64,000 bases of DNA from contig CM054140.1 in NCBI GenBank assembly GCA_028751875.1, positions 27,943,730 through 28,007,729 on the forward strand, written 5' to 3'. Positions 1 through 10,951 of the stretch are shown in pieces. The notes under the pieces were generated by a model. That model was not told the origin of the DNA. It was given only the letters and a program-made list of their open reading frames with translations, and made no database searches. Numbering within the stretch: position 1 is the stretch's first letter; the number at the start of each line of letters is the position of its first letter. The translations under genes and the position numbers were made by a program. This DNA comes from Rapana venosa (Eukaryota; Mollusca; Gastropoda; Neogastropoda; Muricidae).

Positions 1-690
1 GTACGGCCTGCGTACGGTACGTGCTGTGACGGCAAGGGCCGGTTCTATTTTGAGCCTGGTCTGATCCCGAGAGTATAGGAACAAAGTTTGCATCGGACGT
101 TAAAAAATGAACAGACTGAACTGGAGGAGGAGGTCAGGTTTGGATTCTCAATATTCAGTGATGGCATCTGGTCTCTGATGTGATTTATGCATTGCGCAGC
201 TTTGATACTGTTCTGCGTAGTCAGCATATCAGTCACATGAAATATAAGAAAAAGAAGCAGGCATCGCCATGAAATATGTCAGTTTAGTGGGAATGATTCT
301 GACTATGAAGACTGTATCTGTCTACTGCTTTTCTGAATCTGGTAAAACTTTATCTACCTCAATGGTTTGGCTTAGCAGACTGCAAAAACTTTAAGGCGGA
401 ACTGTGGTTTTCCAAATGATGATTTTTATCATGAGATGAAAAATACCGTATATAATAAACAGTAAATTCTTAGAAAAATTCTGACTCAGTATTCAAGCGA
501 AAAATAAGTTATCGTAGAGATAACAAAATTTGTATTTCATTCACAGCAATATCCTCACTCTGGCATTCTGTGTGAGTGTTGGCTTAGAGATTTCTGTTTC
601 TGTCAGCAATGATATTACTTTAAACTTTTTTTTAATAGCATAAAGCATAAAATCCACTGCGGTTCTCTGGTTCGCGCACAAGCAAGTACA
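1..690. other. No recognised feature
   Basis: AT-rich single-copy-looking sequence with no ORF of recognisable family and no clear repeat match elsewhere in the window. Confidence 0.5.
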
Positions 691-739
691 CACACACACA
701 CTTACACACACACACACACACACACTTACACACACACAC

Positions 740-816
<77 letters not shown>
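691..816. repeat. (CA)n microsatellite
   Basis: Nearly pure CA dinucleotides with a few CTTACA interruptions. The Cys-Val-rich reading frames across it on the other strand are translation of the repeat, not a gene. Confidence 0.95.
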
Positions 817-818
<2 letters not shown>

Positions 819-1334
819 CGTCTCTCTCCTTTCCAAAATAACATTCCATTTTAAGCTCTAGACTTAAAACTCCACGTGTAATATTACCAAAATTCTTTCA
901 GCATAAAAAAAAAACAACCGACAGTTGCAGACGTTGTAAAAGCAATATCTGAAACTTTTTTCCTGTCCATATGGTATCTCTCTCCCTGATCAAGGCAGAC
1001 ATTTGCTACATTTATAGCTCTTGGAGCGCTTTCCCCCTAGCTCCGCCCTCCACCCTCCCCACACTACCCCCATGCATTCTCCTCTCTCTCTCTTCTCCTC
1101 CCCACCCTCCTCCCCGCGCCCCCACCCCTCCGTGGCTAGCTGCTGTGGCGAGATGCAGATAGCGGAGACATTTGGACATGGGCAAGCAATGGCGAACGGA
1201 CGATCAACATTGGGAGAGATGTTTTGCTGCTGATGGCATATCAGTATTCATGGAGTCGCCCCACAGTCTGCATTATTTTCGTGTTGGGCTCTCTGAAAAC
1301 CAAAGGACGCTTCGGATTGTTTAGGGGCGCTGAC

Positions 1335-1413
1335 TGTCTGTCTGTCTGTCCGTCTGTCAGCCTGTCTAATCCTAAAGCATATGTCTTATATCAAGGACAG
1401 TACAGGATTGTTG

Positions 1414-1482
<69 letters not shown>

Positions 1483-1485
1483 CAT
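1335..1485. repeat. (CTGT)n and (CA)n microsatellites
   Basis: A short CTGT/CCGT tract near 1335-1366 is followed by a (CA)n run from 1419. The run has one AAACA interruption near the 3' end. Confidence 0.9.
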
Positions 1486-2009
1486 AAAGTAGCGTTGTTT
1501 TCTGGGTTTTCTGCTGCGAAAGCTTTTTCTGACGTCAGCATCCTTATTTTTTTGTCATTTCCTATAGTAAAGTCCCTTTAGTTTCTTTATTTGCATTTGT
1601 TTATGTTTTTCTGTTGGGGGAATTGCAATCCTTGGGGGCATTGCTCAGCCGTGGAACTCTACTTGCAATTAGCACTTGTCAGATGTACAGTATTATATCG
1701 CTGGACGGACATTCTTCTATCCTGGTTAAATGTTGTAAATGTCTTGTCCAGTGCAGGGCTTACTTTATTTCAATATCTAGAGTTCAAAATTAATCTCAAT
1801 AACTGATCGCACATGTAAAGCCTGAGCTACTCGTGCCATTACAGGCGATTTGAACATTTCTGTTTTGTTTGTGGACTGGTGAGTATGTATGTACAATGTC
1901 ACTAATTCTGTTGTACATTGGTATGCCACAGTGTTGTGACACTTGCAGTGGCAGTGATTTTTGTCGTGGCATGTTCCTATATCAGAAAGACCTTGAGTGA
2001 TAGTCTGGG

Positions 2010-2160
2010 CGCTAGTCTTTCGAATGAGGCGAAAAACTAAGGTCCCGTATGCAACACACGTTTGGTGCATATTTAGGGACCCAGAACAACAAGAGCTATC
2101 CCTGGCAAAATCCCATGGAAAATTACCCAGGGGTACAGGCTGGAATGTCGCGGGCTGCAC
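2010..2160 (+). mobile_element. SINE core copy (group B)
   Basis: GTCTTTCGAATGAGGCGAAA followed by AAGGTCCCGTATGCAACACA matches the core also seen at 53527-53680, and more distantly that of SINE-A and SINE-C. The downstream CCCTGGCAAAATCC block also matches the 53.5-kb copy (GTGGCAAAATTCTG). No intact tRNA-like head is obvious. The 150-aa frame over 1997-2449 runs through this repeat and is not a gene. Confidence 0.6.
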
Positions 2161-3235
2161 TCCCATAATCCTAGTGTTTTCTGGACTCTGGCCGGCTCCT
2201 ACCCAAAGTGAGTTTGCTATGGGTTCATGGAGAAGACTGGGACCTCATAGTAGAGCTTCATCCACATTATGGGTCGATTTAGCGTGTTGCTCAAATTACC
2301 TGACCAACACTGCAGGTATCTGTCTCTCCTGGGCCTTGTTGTCACCGGAATATATTATGCTAGGAAGCGTAGAGTACAGGTCTGCTAGGAGGTCTCAAAG
2401 CACATGCAATTCCATAGCTGCACCCTTGCATCACCCTCATCACCATTGATCTTCATATAATAAAAGAATTTTGTCTCAGATCTAGTGGACCCAGTTGCTC
2501 TGGTCTCATAGTGGTCTCAGTTTCGGTTTCCTCATACACTTCTGTGCTTGTGGTGACACTGTGTCAAAGCCTTGGGGTTGCAGATTCTCAGAACAGATTC
2601 ATTGGAAGGACGTTGTGGTGGTTACCCCCCACCCCCACCCCCAACCCCATCACCACCACCCCCCAGTTTGGCGTCTCACTCTGTGTGGCTCCACAGCTAC
2701 CTGTCATTGTTGTTAGTAGGGGGCTTAGAAGGTCGTGTCATGCGTATGTTAGCTTAGAACAAGAACCACAGAACATCACCAAAGTGGCCCAGCAGCAGTC
2801 CAGGGCCCCTCTGGTTGGTGGCCCGTGGTGGCCACACATAGATAAGCTCCCTGTGGACCTCTGACCTTGAACATGCGACATGATGAATCTGGGTATGGCT
2901 GGGATCGAGATGAGCAACGTGGAAACAGTACGACAGGAACGTCACAGAAAGATGACACATCCAAAAAAAAGGTTTCAAATCCTATTTAAAAAAAAAAGAA
3001 AGATCTAGGGAAACAAGAACACGTGCAGACAGGAAATTTTCTTAGGAATTAATGCGTGGCGCTGCCGTTGCGGTGACACGCTCTTCTCAAAGAAAGCAGC
3101 CCAAATTTCAGACAAAGAAATCTACTATGACTGAAAGTGATATACAAGACAATAAATTCAAATCAGAATCAATACAACAAAATACTATTTCCATTATGCT
3201 CTGACCAGATAGGATCCCCTCTCCTCAGCACTGCC
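2160..3235. other. No recognised gene
   Basis: Mixed-composition sequence with a C-rich stretch at 2627-2665. Short frames have no family signature. Confidence 0.45.
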
Positions 3236-3237
3236 TC

Positions 3238-3520
3238 TGTCAGAACTGAGTGATCTTTGGTCGATGTCTGACCTCTGTCCTTTTTCCTCCATCACAAACA
3301 TGTGACCTTTGGTCCACGTCTGACCTGTCTCCTGAAACTGACTGGTCGTGCTCTGTCCTCTTTCCTCCATCACAAACTTGTGACCTTTGGTCCACGTCTG
3401 ACCTCTGTCCTTTTTCCTCCATCACAAACGTGTGACCTTTGGTCCACGTCTGACCTCTGTCCTTTTTCCTCCATCAGAAACTTGTGACCTTTGTCCCACG
3501 TCTGACCTCAGTCCTTTTTT
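3238..3520 (+). repeat. 52-bp minisatellite, about 5 copies
   Basis: The unit begins TTCCTCCATCACAAACTTGT and continues GACCTTTGGTCCACGTCTGA. Consecutive starts at 3362, 3414 and 3466 give an exact 52-bp period. The second copy carries an insertion (CTGAAACTGACTGGTCGTG) near 3331-3352. It is followed at once by a 16-bp poly-G run (3532-3547). Confidence 0.85.
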
Positions 3521-3531
3521 CAAATAGATTC

Positions 3532-3547
3532 GGGGGGGGGGGGGGGG
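3532..3547. repeat. Poly-G tract (16)
   Basis: An uninterrupted G run after ATTC. It is one of at least nine long poly-G or poly-C tracts in the window. Confidence 0.95.
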
Positions 3548-3995
3548 ATATCGAAAAGATTTGTTAATATTTTGACTGTCTCCTTCTAAGAATACAGTAG
3601 TCATTGTTGTTGATGATGAAGATGCTGATAACAAAGATGAAAATGATGATGATAATGTCATTGTTGTTGTTGTTTTTTATTGTTTGGGGTTTTTTCTAGG
3701 AGAAGGATATTTTTCTTCCCATATTTTCCCTAGAAGCTGTTGGCCCAGGCTATAAGATTTGTTTGTTTAAAAAAAAGTAAATGTTAAAGTAGACTCATTT
3801 GAAAAATGTTTGTGTTTTGTTTTGTTTTTATTACTGTCTATGCAGTGTATACAGTTTTTGAATCGTTGGTGAAATATTTTGCATTCATTCTTGTAACCCT
3901 TCTTTTGTATGCTGAATATTTTTTAGGCTGATCTGCCTGTCTTCTTTCTTTCTCTGTAAGTACTTCTTACTGGAAGTGAATTCACACAACAAGAT
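3548..3995. other. No recognised gene; T-rich
   Basis: T-rich sequence with short (GAT)n and (GTT)n runs near 3615-3672. No coding or mobile-element signature. Confidence 0.45.
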
Positions 3996-3996
3996 T

Positions 3997-3998
3997 CG

Positions 3999-4081
<83 letters not shown>

Positions 4082-4087
4082 CTATCT
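3997..4087. repeat. (CT)n then (CTAT)n microsatellite
   Basis: Pure CT with single-base interruptions passes into about six TATC units. Confidence 0.95.
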
Positions 4088-4350
4088 CACTGCACTGAGT
4101 AGCTTCCCTTGTGTGGCCCGCCAGCAAGACGTAGCTATAACTCCTCAGCTGTCATAAAACTGGCAACATTTTCATCATCACACTGTAGTCAAGATGCCTG
4201 CTGAAGGACTCTCATCAACGCTAGAGGGAATGCTGAGTGGAATGCTGTGCTGAAAGAAATGTCTGTGTCTTCTTTTCAAATTCACGGCAGAGACGCTCAT
4301 TCAGACTGTTCCCATTCTAAGATCGGTCACCTTCAACTTCGATTCAACGC

Positions 4351-4366
4351 CCTCTGTGTGTGTGTC

Positions 4367-4455
<89 letters not shown>

Positions 4456-4620
4456 TGTGTGTACGTACGCACGCACGCACGCACGCACGCACGCGCAATG
4501 AATCACCTTTGTAGGGAACTTAGATATTGTGAATGTGTGTGTGTCTGTCTGTGTCTGTATGTGCGTGCGTGCGTGTGTGTGTGTGTGTGCGTGGGTGGGT
4601 GTGTGCGCGCGCACGTGCGC
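4351..4620. repeat. (GT)n, (ACGC)n and GT/GC-rich compound repeat
   Basis: A (GT)n run of about 90 bp is followed by about eight ACGC units (4466-4496) and, after 35 bp of unique sequence, another GT/GC alternation to about 4620. All are alternating purine-pyrimidine. Confidence 0.93.
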
Positions 4621-4955
4621 GCTGCACGCAGTGAATCCCCTTTGCAGAAAAGAGAAACCCCCAAAGCCAAAGGACGGCAGCACAGGCATCGATCTGACCA
4701 CTGGCTGGCTACACAATGCTCTCTAAAAGTGAAACCCATCTGCAAATTGGCCGCAGTAAAAAACACACACACATGCATGTATGAATGCCCAGCCATTTAT
4801 AAAACAGAAAGAAATACAACGAAACACAAAATACAACACATAGAAAGAAGGAGAAAGGCGGGGAGGAGAAAATCAATATATAACTTATGTCTTGGCGTAA
4901 TTTGTGTGGGCATCCAAGCTCTCTCTGTCTCTGTTTCTCTCCGTCTCTTTCTCTC

Positions 4956-4956
<1 letters not shown>

Positions 4957-4987
<31 letters not shown>

Positions 4988-4996
4988 CTCGGCCGT

Positions 4997-5073
<77 letters not shown>

Positions 5074-5266
5074 ACTTCCATTGTGATCCATCGGCCTTGT
5101 ATGGCACATTGCCTGTGTTGAAACGTCTGATATACTTTCTGTATGACTCTATAATTATGATTATTTTATTCATTAATTCATTTATTCATTCGTTCATTCA
5201 TTCATTTTTTTCATCCGTATGTGTGTGTGTGCGCGCGCTTGTGTGTGTGTGTGTGTGTGTGTGTGC
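4957..5266. repeat. (AT)n, (CT)n, (ATTC)n and (GT)n microsatellite cluster
   Basis: AT (4957-4981), CT (4999-5072), a degenerate ATTC tetranucleotide (5165-5206) and GT (5219-5266) arrays are separated by short unique stretches. Confidence 0.92.
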
Positions 5267-5425
5267 AGTTCTGTTTCTTATCTCCTCATCCCGCCCTTCA
5301 CTTAACCGCTAATTGTGGACTCACCCTTCTCTTTCGGACTGCTGAGGCTATGTTGATTTTTCGACTGGAGTGAACTTTTTCTGCACATCGGCATGTTATT
5401 GTTGGCTTTTATGTCCACACACATG

Positions 5426-5447
5426 CCCCCCCCCCCCCCCCCCCCCC
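5426..5447. repeat. Poly-C tract (about 22)
   Basis: A homopolymer C run after ACACATG. It lies about 90 bp upstream of a SINE-A copy. Confidence 0.95.
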
Positions 5448-5533
5448 ACCTCCCTCTTCCTCCTTCACCTTTCCTCTCCCTTTTTGGTTTATAGCCTCCT
5501 CCTCTATCTCATTCTCTCTCTATCTCTCTCTTG

Positions 5534-5740
5534 CAGAACATCTTGCGCACACGTTAAAACCCGTTCCGCTTTTCGGAAGAGTAGGCCATTATGTGCCGGT
5601 GGGAACGGATGACAAAATTGATAAAACTGTATACACACGGGTACTGGATAAAAAATTAAAAAAAAGAACATGAGTGCCTCTCTCCCTCTTTCTCATAAGT
5701 GCTTATTCCATTATCCTCGATATAAAAGAGTAAAAAAAAA
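5534..5740 (+). mobile_element. SINE-A copy 1 (5'-truncated)
   Basis: Begins in the body (CAGAACATCTTGCGCACACG), continues through CGGAAGAGTAGGCCATTATG and GTGCCGGTGGGAACGGATGA, and ends with CATTATCCTCGATATAAAAG and an A-rich tail. The tRNA-like head and core are missing. Body and tail match copies at 15.7, 28.8, 29.8 and 55.9 kb. Confidence 0.8.
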
Positions 5741-5742
5741 AT

Positions 5743-5746
<4 letters not shown>

Positions 5747-5818
<72 letters not shown>

Positions 5819-5820
5819 CA
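5747..5820. repeat. (CT)n microsatellite
   Basis: A nearly pure CT run directly after the A-rich tail of the SINE copy. Confidence 0.95.
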
Positions 5821-7599
5821 TCTCATTCCCCGTCAACTTCCCCATTCCAGCCTCCTCTAACATCAAACACTTTGTAATAGCTGATACAGACTGGACATCG
5901 AAAAGATAGCTGTGTAAAGGAGGAATTACTGTAAGTATGTTTAGATTCCATATTTTGGTGGTGCCAGAAAAACAAGATTGTAACATGATGTGCTATATCA
6001 CATCGCACCGTTCACTGTGTCATGTCAGGGCTTCATAGAGTTGTGCATGTTGCTGTATAAGGTAGATGGTATCAGGTTGTGTTTTCTAAATCGGCATCCA
6101 CACCACAGGCTGTGTAGTCTCTGCCAGGTTAAACCGTGCCATATCACGGCAGCGCCGTACAGTTCGTTTTCTACCTTACAACCGAGACTTGTACTGTTGT
6201 GTAACATAATTTCTTGAAATGTTTAAGAGACAGAGAGAGCACAGAGATAGGGAGAGAGAGCGTACATCGAATGTACTATCGCATTAAACAGATTAGTGCT
6301 GTTTTCCATTGGGGTTGGGGCCTTAAGTCCAACAAGAACACTTTACCCAATATATCAGACAACCCAACCAACGCTGAGACCACATTAGGGCTGCCACAAC
6401 ACAGAAGATAAGTAACTCATAGTGAGCTATGTCAAACAATTATACTGGTCACTTACTTTCCTGCTGGTTTCCATTCTGTTTTTAAGAGAGGGAAAAACTG
6501 ATAGAAAGTAATCTGGTTCTTTTTGGTATTTGTTTAGTTAATTTGGCTTTGATGAAAATGCGTCTGTATTGCTCACCTTCAGATAGTTATACGTTCTGTG
6601 AGTTTTAAACCCAACTGGAAGGACAGAAACTTCCTGTGGATGGATTCCATCATGGCGTTCTTTATTCATGCCCTACTACCGTGAAGAACTTTAACAAAAT
6701 TAAGTTATATCATTTCATTAAGTGCTATACCTCAGCATCACGTTTTTGCCTATGTTCTTCCTGTTCTATAATGTATCAATAGTTTTCTGGTTGTTTTGTA
6801 TTAACTTGTACAGCAGATTAGATTTAAAAGGTTGCTTTCAGATATTGAAGTACTTATAAGACAGCTATACGTGTGTTAAACGGTCTCTTTGATTCGTTAC
6901 ACATTGTGGCACATGGGAGCTTAAAAACACTCAGTATGATATCCAAGGGCATCCTGCATGATGCTGACTGTGTAAAGAAAAACACCATTGTCTATCAAGC
7001 ACCGCAGACATTTGAGCAGAAACCCGACGTTTTGTGTAGGACGACCCTAACCTAACATCACTATGGTTCATGTCAGGATTGCAAGCTGTTGAGAAAGGTG
7101 TTACGCAGGTATTGATTTGCAGCCTGAAATAGCACAGTGAGACGTGGGATCAGCTTTTGACAGGAAGGATGTGAATGAGAGGGCAGGGCTGCAACAGTCA
7201 ATGACAGCCACAAAAACAGCAACATCACTTTCCTCCACTTTCCCAAGCTGGTTCAAAACTTCAACATTCTGCCTGAATGAACTCATCACAACCTAGATCC
7301 AGTACCTAAATTTCAGTTTATTGTCACTCTAATCAGTAGGTAATTCTGCTTCTTTGGAACAGATTTAATGCATGGGCGTTTGCTTTGTCCGCCAGAAAAT
7401 AAGTTCTTTACTTCAGTTTGGCAGCAGTGTCTGAGACTGGTAACAGAATTCTACCTTACAATGTACTACGTCTGCACGATCTAGATTGTTTGATGACTAG
7501 ATGGCCTCCTTGCGTACTAGCTCCCAATAACGCTTGTGTACTGATGTGAACGTGCAGAAGCACACACGCATGCGTATATCACATAAGCACGCATGTACA
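5821..7599. other. No recognised gene or repeat
   Basis: AT-rich, low-repeat sequence. All frames are short and none shows a family signature. It may be upstream intron of the channel gene if that gene's 5' exons lie further upstream. Confidence 0.45.
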
Positions 7600-7680
7600 C
7601 GCACGTACGCACGCGCGCGCGCACACACACACACTCACACACGCACGCGTATACCCACACACACACATACATACATATAC

Positions 7681-7750
<70 letters not shown>
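7600..7750. repeat. GC/CA-rich and (TA)n compound microsatellite
   Basis: Alternating GC/CA sequence (7600-7660) passes through CATACATATACAT into about 33 TA units (7684-7750). Confidence 0.93.
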
Positions 7751-7751
<1 letters not shown>

Positions 7752-8084
7752 AAAAACAATTATACCATAAATCAGTGATTCAGTGTGATTACAGCTGTGT
7801 AAAGTGACTTTGCTGTCGGTGGGGGAGGGGGGATCTGTTTTGTTCCTTGTCGCGAATATTTGTTATATTTGGGGGTTTTTTAATGTTTCTGGGTTGTTGG
7901 GGTTTTTTGGTATGGAGCTGCTCTTATGCCTCTCATCCTGATATCAACACACCCTGGCTTTTTCTGTCCTACTCTCACAGCAGATAATAAGTTGTGAATG
8001 TTTGCCCGCAGTAAGTAGCAGGCGATGTCCTTCATCGGTCCATTCTGTAGGGAACGCAGAAGGAGAAGGTTCATTGTGTGAGCA

Positions 8085-9222
8085 TCTCTGCATCTGTCTC
8101 CCTCTGCATCTGTCTCCCTCTGCATCTTCTCCCTCTGCATCTGTCTGCATCTGTCTCCCTCTGCATCTCTCCCCTCTGCTCTCATCTCCCTCTGATTCTC
8201 CCCTCTGTATGTCTCCCTCTGTATCTGTCCCCTCTGCATCTGTCTCCCTCTGTATGTCTCCCTTATCTGTATCTGTCACCCTCTGTACTGTCTCCCTCTG
8301 TATGTCTCCCTCTGTATCTGTCACCCTCTGCATCGTCTCTCCCTCTGCATCTGTCTCCCTCTGTATCTGTCACCCTCTGTATCTGTCTCCCTCTGTATGT
8401 CTCCCTCTGTATGTCTCCCTCTGTATCTGTCACCCTCTGCATCTGTCTCCCTCTGTATCTGTCTCCCTCTGTATCTGTCACCCTCTGTATCTGTCACCCT
8501 CTGTATCTGTCTCCCTCTGTATGTGTCACCTCTGTATCTGTCACCCTCTGTCATCTGTCTCCCTCTGCTCTGTCTCCCTCTGTATCTGTCACCCTCTGCA
8601 TCTGTCCTCTGCTCTTCTCCTCTGTATCTGTCACCCTCTGCATCTGTCTCCCTCTGTATCTGTCACCCTCTGCATCTGTCTCCCTCTGTATCTGTCACCC
8701 TCTGTATCTGTCCCCTCTGTATCTGTCACCCTCTGTATCTGTCCCCTCTGTATCTGTCACCCTCTGCTCTGTCACCCTCTGTATCTGTCTCCCTCTGCAT
8801 CTGTCCCTCCCCTCTTGTTCTTTTGCATCTTCCTCTGCATCTCTCGTCTCTCTCCCTCTGCATCTCTCTCCCTCTGTATCTGTCTCCCTCTGTATCTGTC
8901 TCCCTCTGTATGTCTCCCTCTGTATCTGTCACCCTCTGTATCTGTCTCCCTCTGTATGTCTCCCTCTCGTATCTTCGTACCCTCTGTATCTGTCTCCCTC
9001 TGTATGTCTCCCTCTGTATCTGTCACCCTCTGTATCTGTCTCCCTCTGTATGTCTCCCTCTGTATCTGTCACCCTCTGTATCTGTCTCCCTCTGTATGTC
9101 TCCCTCTGTATCTGTCACCCTCTGTATCTGTCTCCCTCTGTATCTGTCTCCCTCTGCGTCTGTCTCCCTCTGTATCTGTCTCCCTCTGCATCTGTCTCCC
9201 CCTGCATGTCTCCATCGCCGCT
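8085..9222 (+). repeat. 1.1-kb minisatellite, 16-bp unit
   Basis: The unit is CTGTCTCCCTCTGTAT, with CTGTCACCCTCTGTAT and CTGCAT variants and 14-bp forms lacking one CT. About 70 units form a strongly pyrimidine-rich + strand. Because the unit has no stop in any + frame, all three + frames are long and open and encode a 16-residue Cys/Leu/Ser/Pro period. There is no start context, no codon bias beyond the repeat and no conserved domain, so I treat these frames as repeat translation. Confidence 0.93.
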
Positions 9223-9549
9223 GACAACAGCAGGAGCTCCACCTAATACCACCAGGGTTTGCCATCTTTGTCTGTCTCTACTGACACCTCCGATAGCCCT
9301 CTCAGACCGCTCACTCCAGTAGTGTTGGTATATTTATCGTAGGATGTTGGTGTTCTGCCTGCCTTTTTTCTTTCTGCCTTGGGGACAACGTGTGTGAAAC
9401 CATGTGAAATGACATCGGTGATCGACTCCTGTGTGTGTAAGTGAAATGGAACGACGTCATAATAGATCCACTGCGTATGTGCAAGGAGTAATCTCGTGAT
9501 GAGGTCAGTGTGTGTGTGAGTGTAGGAGTGACTTTATTCTTTTTTTATT

Positions 9550-9713
9550 TATTCTTTTATATCGAGGATAATGGAATAAGCACTCATATGCTTTTTAAAA
9601 TCCAGTCCCTGTGTGTATGCGGTTTTGTAAGTTCTGTCTTCTGTTCCCACCAGCACACAAGGGCCAACTTTTCCGAAAAGTGGGACAGGATTTAACGTGT
9701 GCGCAAGATGTTC
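9550..9713 (-). mobile_element. SINE-A copy 2 (minus, 5'-truncated)
   Basis: On the minus strand it reads from the body (ACATCTTGCGCACACGTTAA) through the GTGGGAACAG-like region to the TATCCTCGATATAAAAGAAT tail. It lies just upstream of the CRE array. Confidence 0.75.
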
Positions 9714-10165
9714 GTTGAGTATGTATAGAGTGTCGTCATGATTGGTTCGTTGTGTACATCACGACTGGTTCTTTGTGTATACAGAGTGATGTCATGACTG
9801 GTTGACTAAGTGTGTAGGTGTATGGAGTGACGTCATGACTGGTTGACTAAGTGTGTAGGTGTATGGAGTGACGTCATGACTGGTTGACTAAGTGTGTAGG
9901 GTGTATGGAGTGACGTCATGACTGGTTCATTGTGTATACAGAGTGACATGATGTCATGACTGGTTGACTAAGTGTGTAGGTGTATGGAGTGACGTCATGA
10001 CTGGTTGACTAAGTGTGTAGGGTGTATGGAGTGACGTCATGACTGGTTCATTGTGTATACAGAGTGACATGATGTCATGACTGGTTGACTAAGTGTGTAG
10101 GTGTACGGAGTGACGTCATGGCTGGTTGATTATATGTGTAATTGTACAGAGTGACATCATGACTG
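9700..10165 (+). repeat. Tandem array with six perfect CRE palindromes
   Basis: The array contains units of about 41-42 bp (TGACTAAGTGTGTAGGTGTA, then GGAGTGACGTCATGACTGGT) and longer 79-bp units that insert a diverged TGTGTATACAGAGTGACATG block. Perfect TGACGTCA octamers sit at 9828, 9869, 9911, 9990, 10032 and 10111, so spacings are 41, 42, 79, 42 and 79. Degenerate copies (GTCGTCATGA, GTGATGTCATGA) extend it to about 9730 and 10160. It ends about 130 bp before the S1 exon. TGACGTCA is the consensus site for CREB/ATF bZIP factors. Whether these are used is unknown. Confidence 0.8.
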
Positions 10166-10179
10166 GTTCTGTGTGTGTG

Positions 10180-10215
<36 letters not shown>

Positions 10216-10220
10216 TGTGT

Positions 10221-10221
<1 letters not shown>

Positions 10222-10289
<68 letters not shown>
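10222..10289 (+). promoter_or_regulatory. (TG)n-type 3' splice site of the S1 exon
   Basis: About 65 nt of uninterrupted TG dinucleotides run to the acceptor CAG at 10287-10289, so there is no ordinary polypyrimidine tract. It is preceded by a (GCGT)n/(GT)n stretch from 10171. UG repeats next to an acceptor are a known binding platform for TDP-43 and CELF/Bruno-type proteins, the CFTR exon 9 TG tract being the best-known case. Regulation of this exon is inferred, not shown. Confidence 0.6.
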
Positions 10290-10460
10290 GTGTACGGGGT
10301 GACCTCCTTCCTGTTCGTGGTGACCTCCATTGCCGGCTTCTGCCTGGAGACGCTGCCGGGCTGGAGACCCGTGCGTCTGAACGCCAACGCCTCCAACCAC
10401 ACCACCTGCGAGGACAACGACAACGTCGCCCCCAAGAACGGCAAGCAGCAGCTGGCCACG
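10290..10460 (+). CDS. Shaw/Kv3-like K+ channel, S1 exon (internal, phase 0-0)
   Basis: This internal exon encodes 57 residues of a voltage-gated K+ channel subunit of the plasma membrane. Residues 1-19 (VYGVTSFLFVVTSIAGFCL) form transmembrane segment S1, followed by E-T as in FCLET of Shaker-superfamily channels. The S1-S2 extracellular loop has two overlapping N-glycosylation sequons (N33-A-S and N36-H-T). That fits the loop glycosylation known for Kv1/Kv3. The acceptor AG is at 10288-10289, directly after a (TG)n tract; the donor is ACG|gtactg at 10461. Both junctions are phase 0, so skipping would keep frame but delete S1. Codons are GC-rich against AT-rich, repeat-filled flanks. Reading on past the donor reaches a stop at 10563-10565, so intron retention would truncate. 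No T1/BTB exon was found upstream in the window. Family membership is clear; the orthologue is not. Confidence 0.88.
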
Positions 10461-10519
10461 GTACTGTTGCCTGTCTGTCTGTCTGTCCGTCTGTCTGTCT
10501 GTCTGTCTGTCTGTCTGCA
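10461..10519 (+). promoter_or_regulatory. Donor-proximal (CTGT)n tract ending in CTGCAG
   Basis: The donor is followed within 10 nt by about 12 CTGT/CCGT units and a CTGCAG. It resembles the acceptor tract of the same intron (13151-13176). The tract is UGU-rich on the transcript and lies just downstream of the S1 exon, opposite the UG tract upstream. It could act as a decoy acceptor or protein-binding site; this is inference. Confidence 0.45.
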
Positions 10520-10951
10520 GGCTCAGGGCAGGGCAGGGGTAGGGCAGTGGGTGCATGAAGACTGAAGTGGAGAGAGTGTGTGGAGCGTGGATGGAGGAGT
10601 GGACAGCGCTTCTGACTGAGCTAGCGTTTCAGGTGTTTTGTTTTTTTACTGAAGGGAAGGGTGTGAGTGTCCGGTTGTTCTTCGAAGGGAGTGGAACATC
10701 GTACATGATGGTAACTATAGTATAAGCCATGGTGTGTATGATAGTGAATATAGTATACGCCAACGCTGACTGTCATGCCCACTTGGCCGAGAGAGTGGGG
10801 ATGTACTGTGGGCAAGGCATCTCCACTATAATCAAATTTCTGCCCAATTTCCAAAACAGCAGCTGCCTCCTCTGCCGTTTTGGAGGTCGTCGTCGAACAC
10901 GACGGACAAACATACATGTCTTTCCCAGAACTCTACTTAGAGATGCTTGAT

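Noticed and set aside
541..849. Cys-Val and Thr-His repeat proteins over (CA)n and (GT)n arrays, here and at many other sites
   Set aside because: Translation of dinucleotide repeats; open on several frames by composition alone.
1997..2449. 150-codon frame on the + strand
   Set aside because: Runs through a SINE core copy and unrelated flank; no domain or codon-bias support.
8002..9322. Three overlapping long open frames of up to 414 codons
   Set aside because: They are direct translations of a 16-bp minisatellite with a 16-residue period in every frame. No domain, no non-repetitive part and no splice evidence.
10461..10565. Extension of the S1 exon to the stop at 10563
   Set aside because: The continued frame is translated (CTGT)n, and a donor at 10461 joins in phase to a clear S2 exon. 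Intron retention is possible but not the main product.
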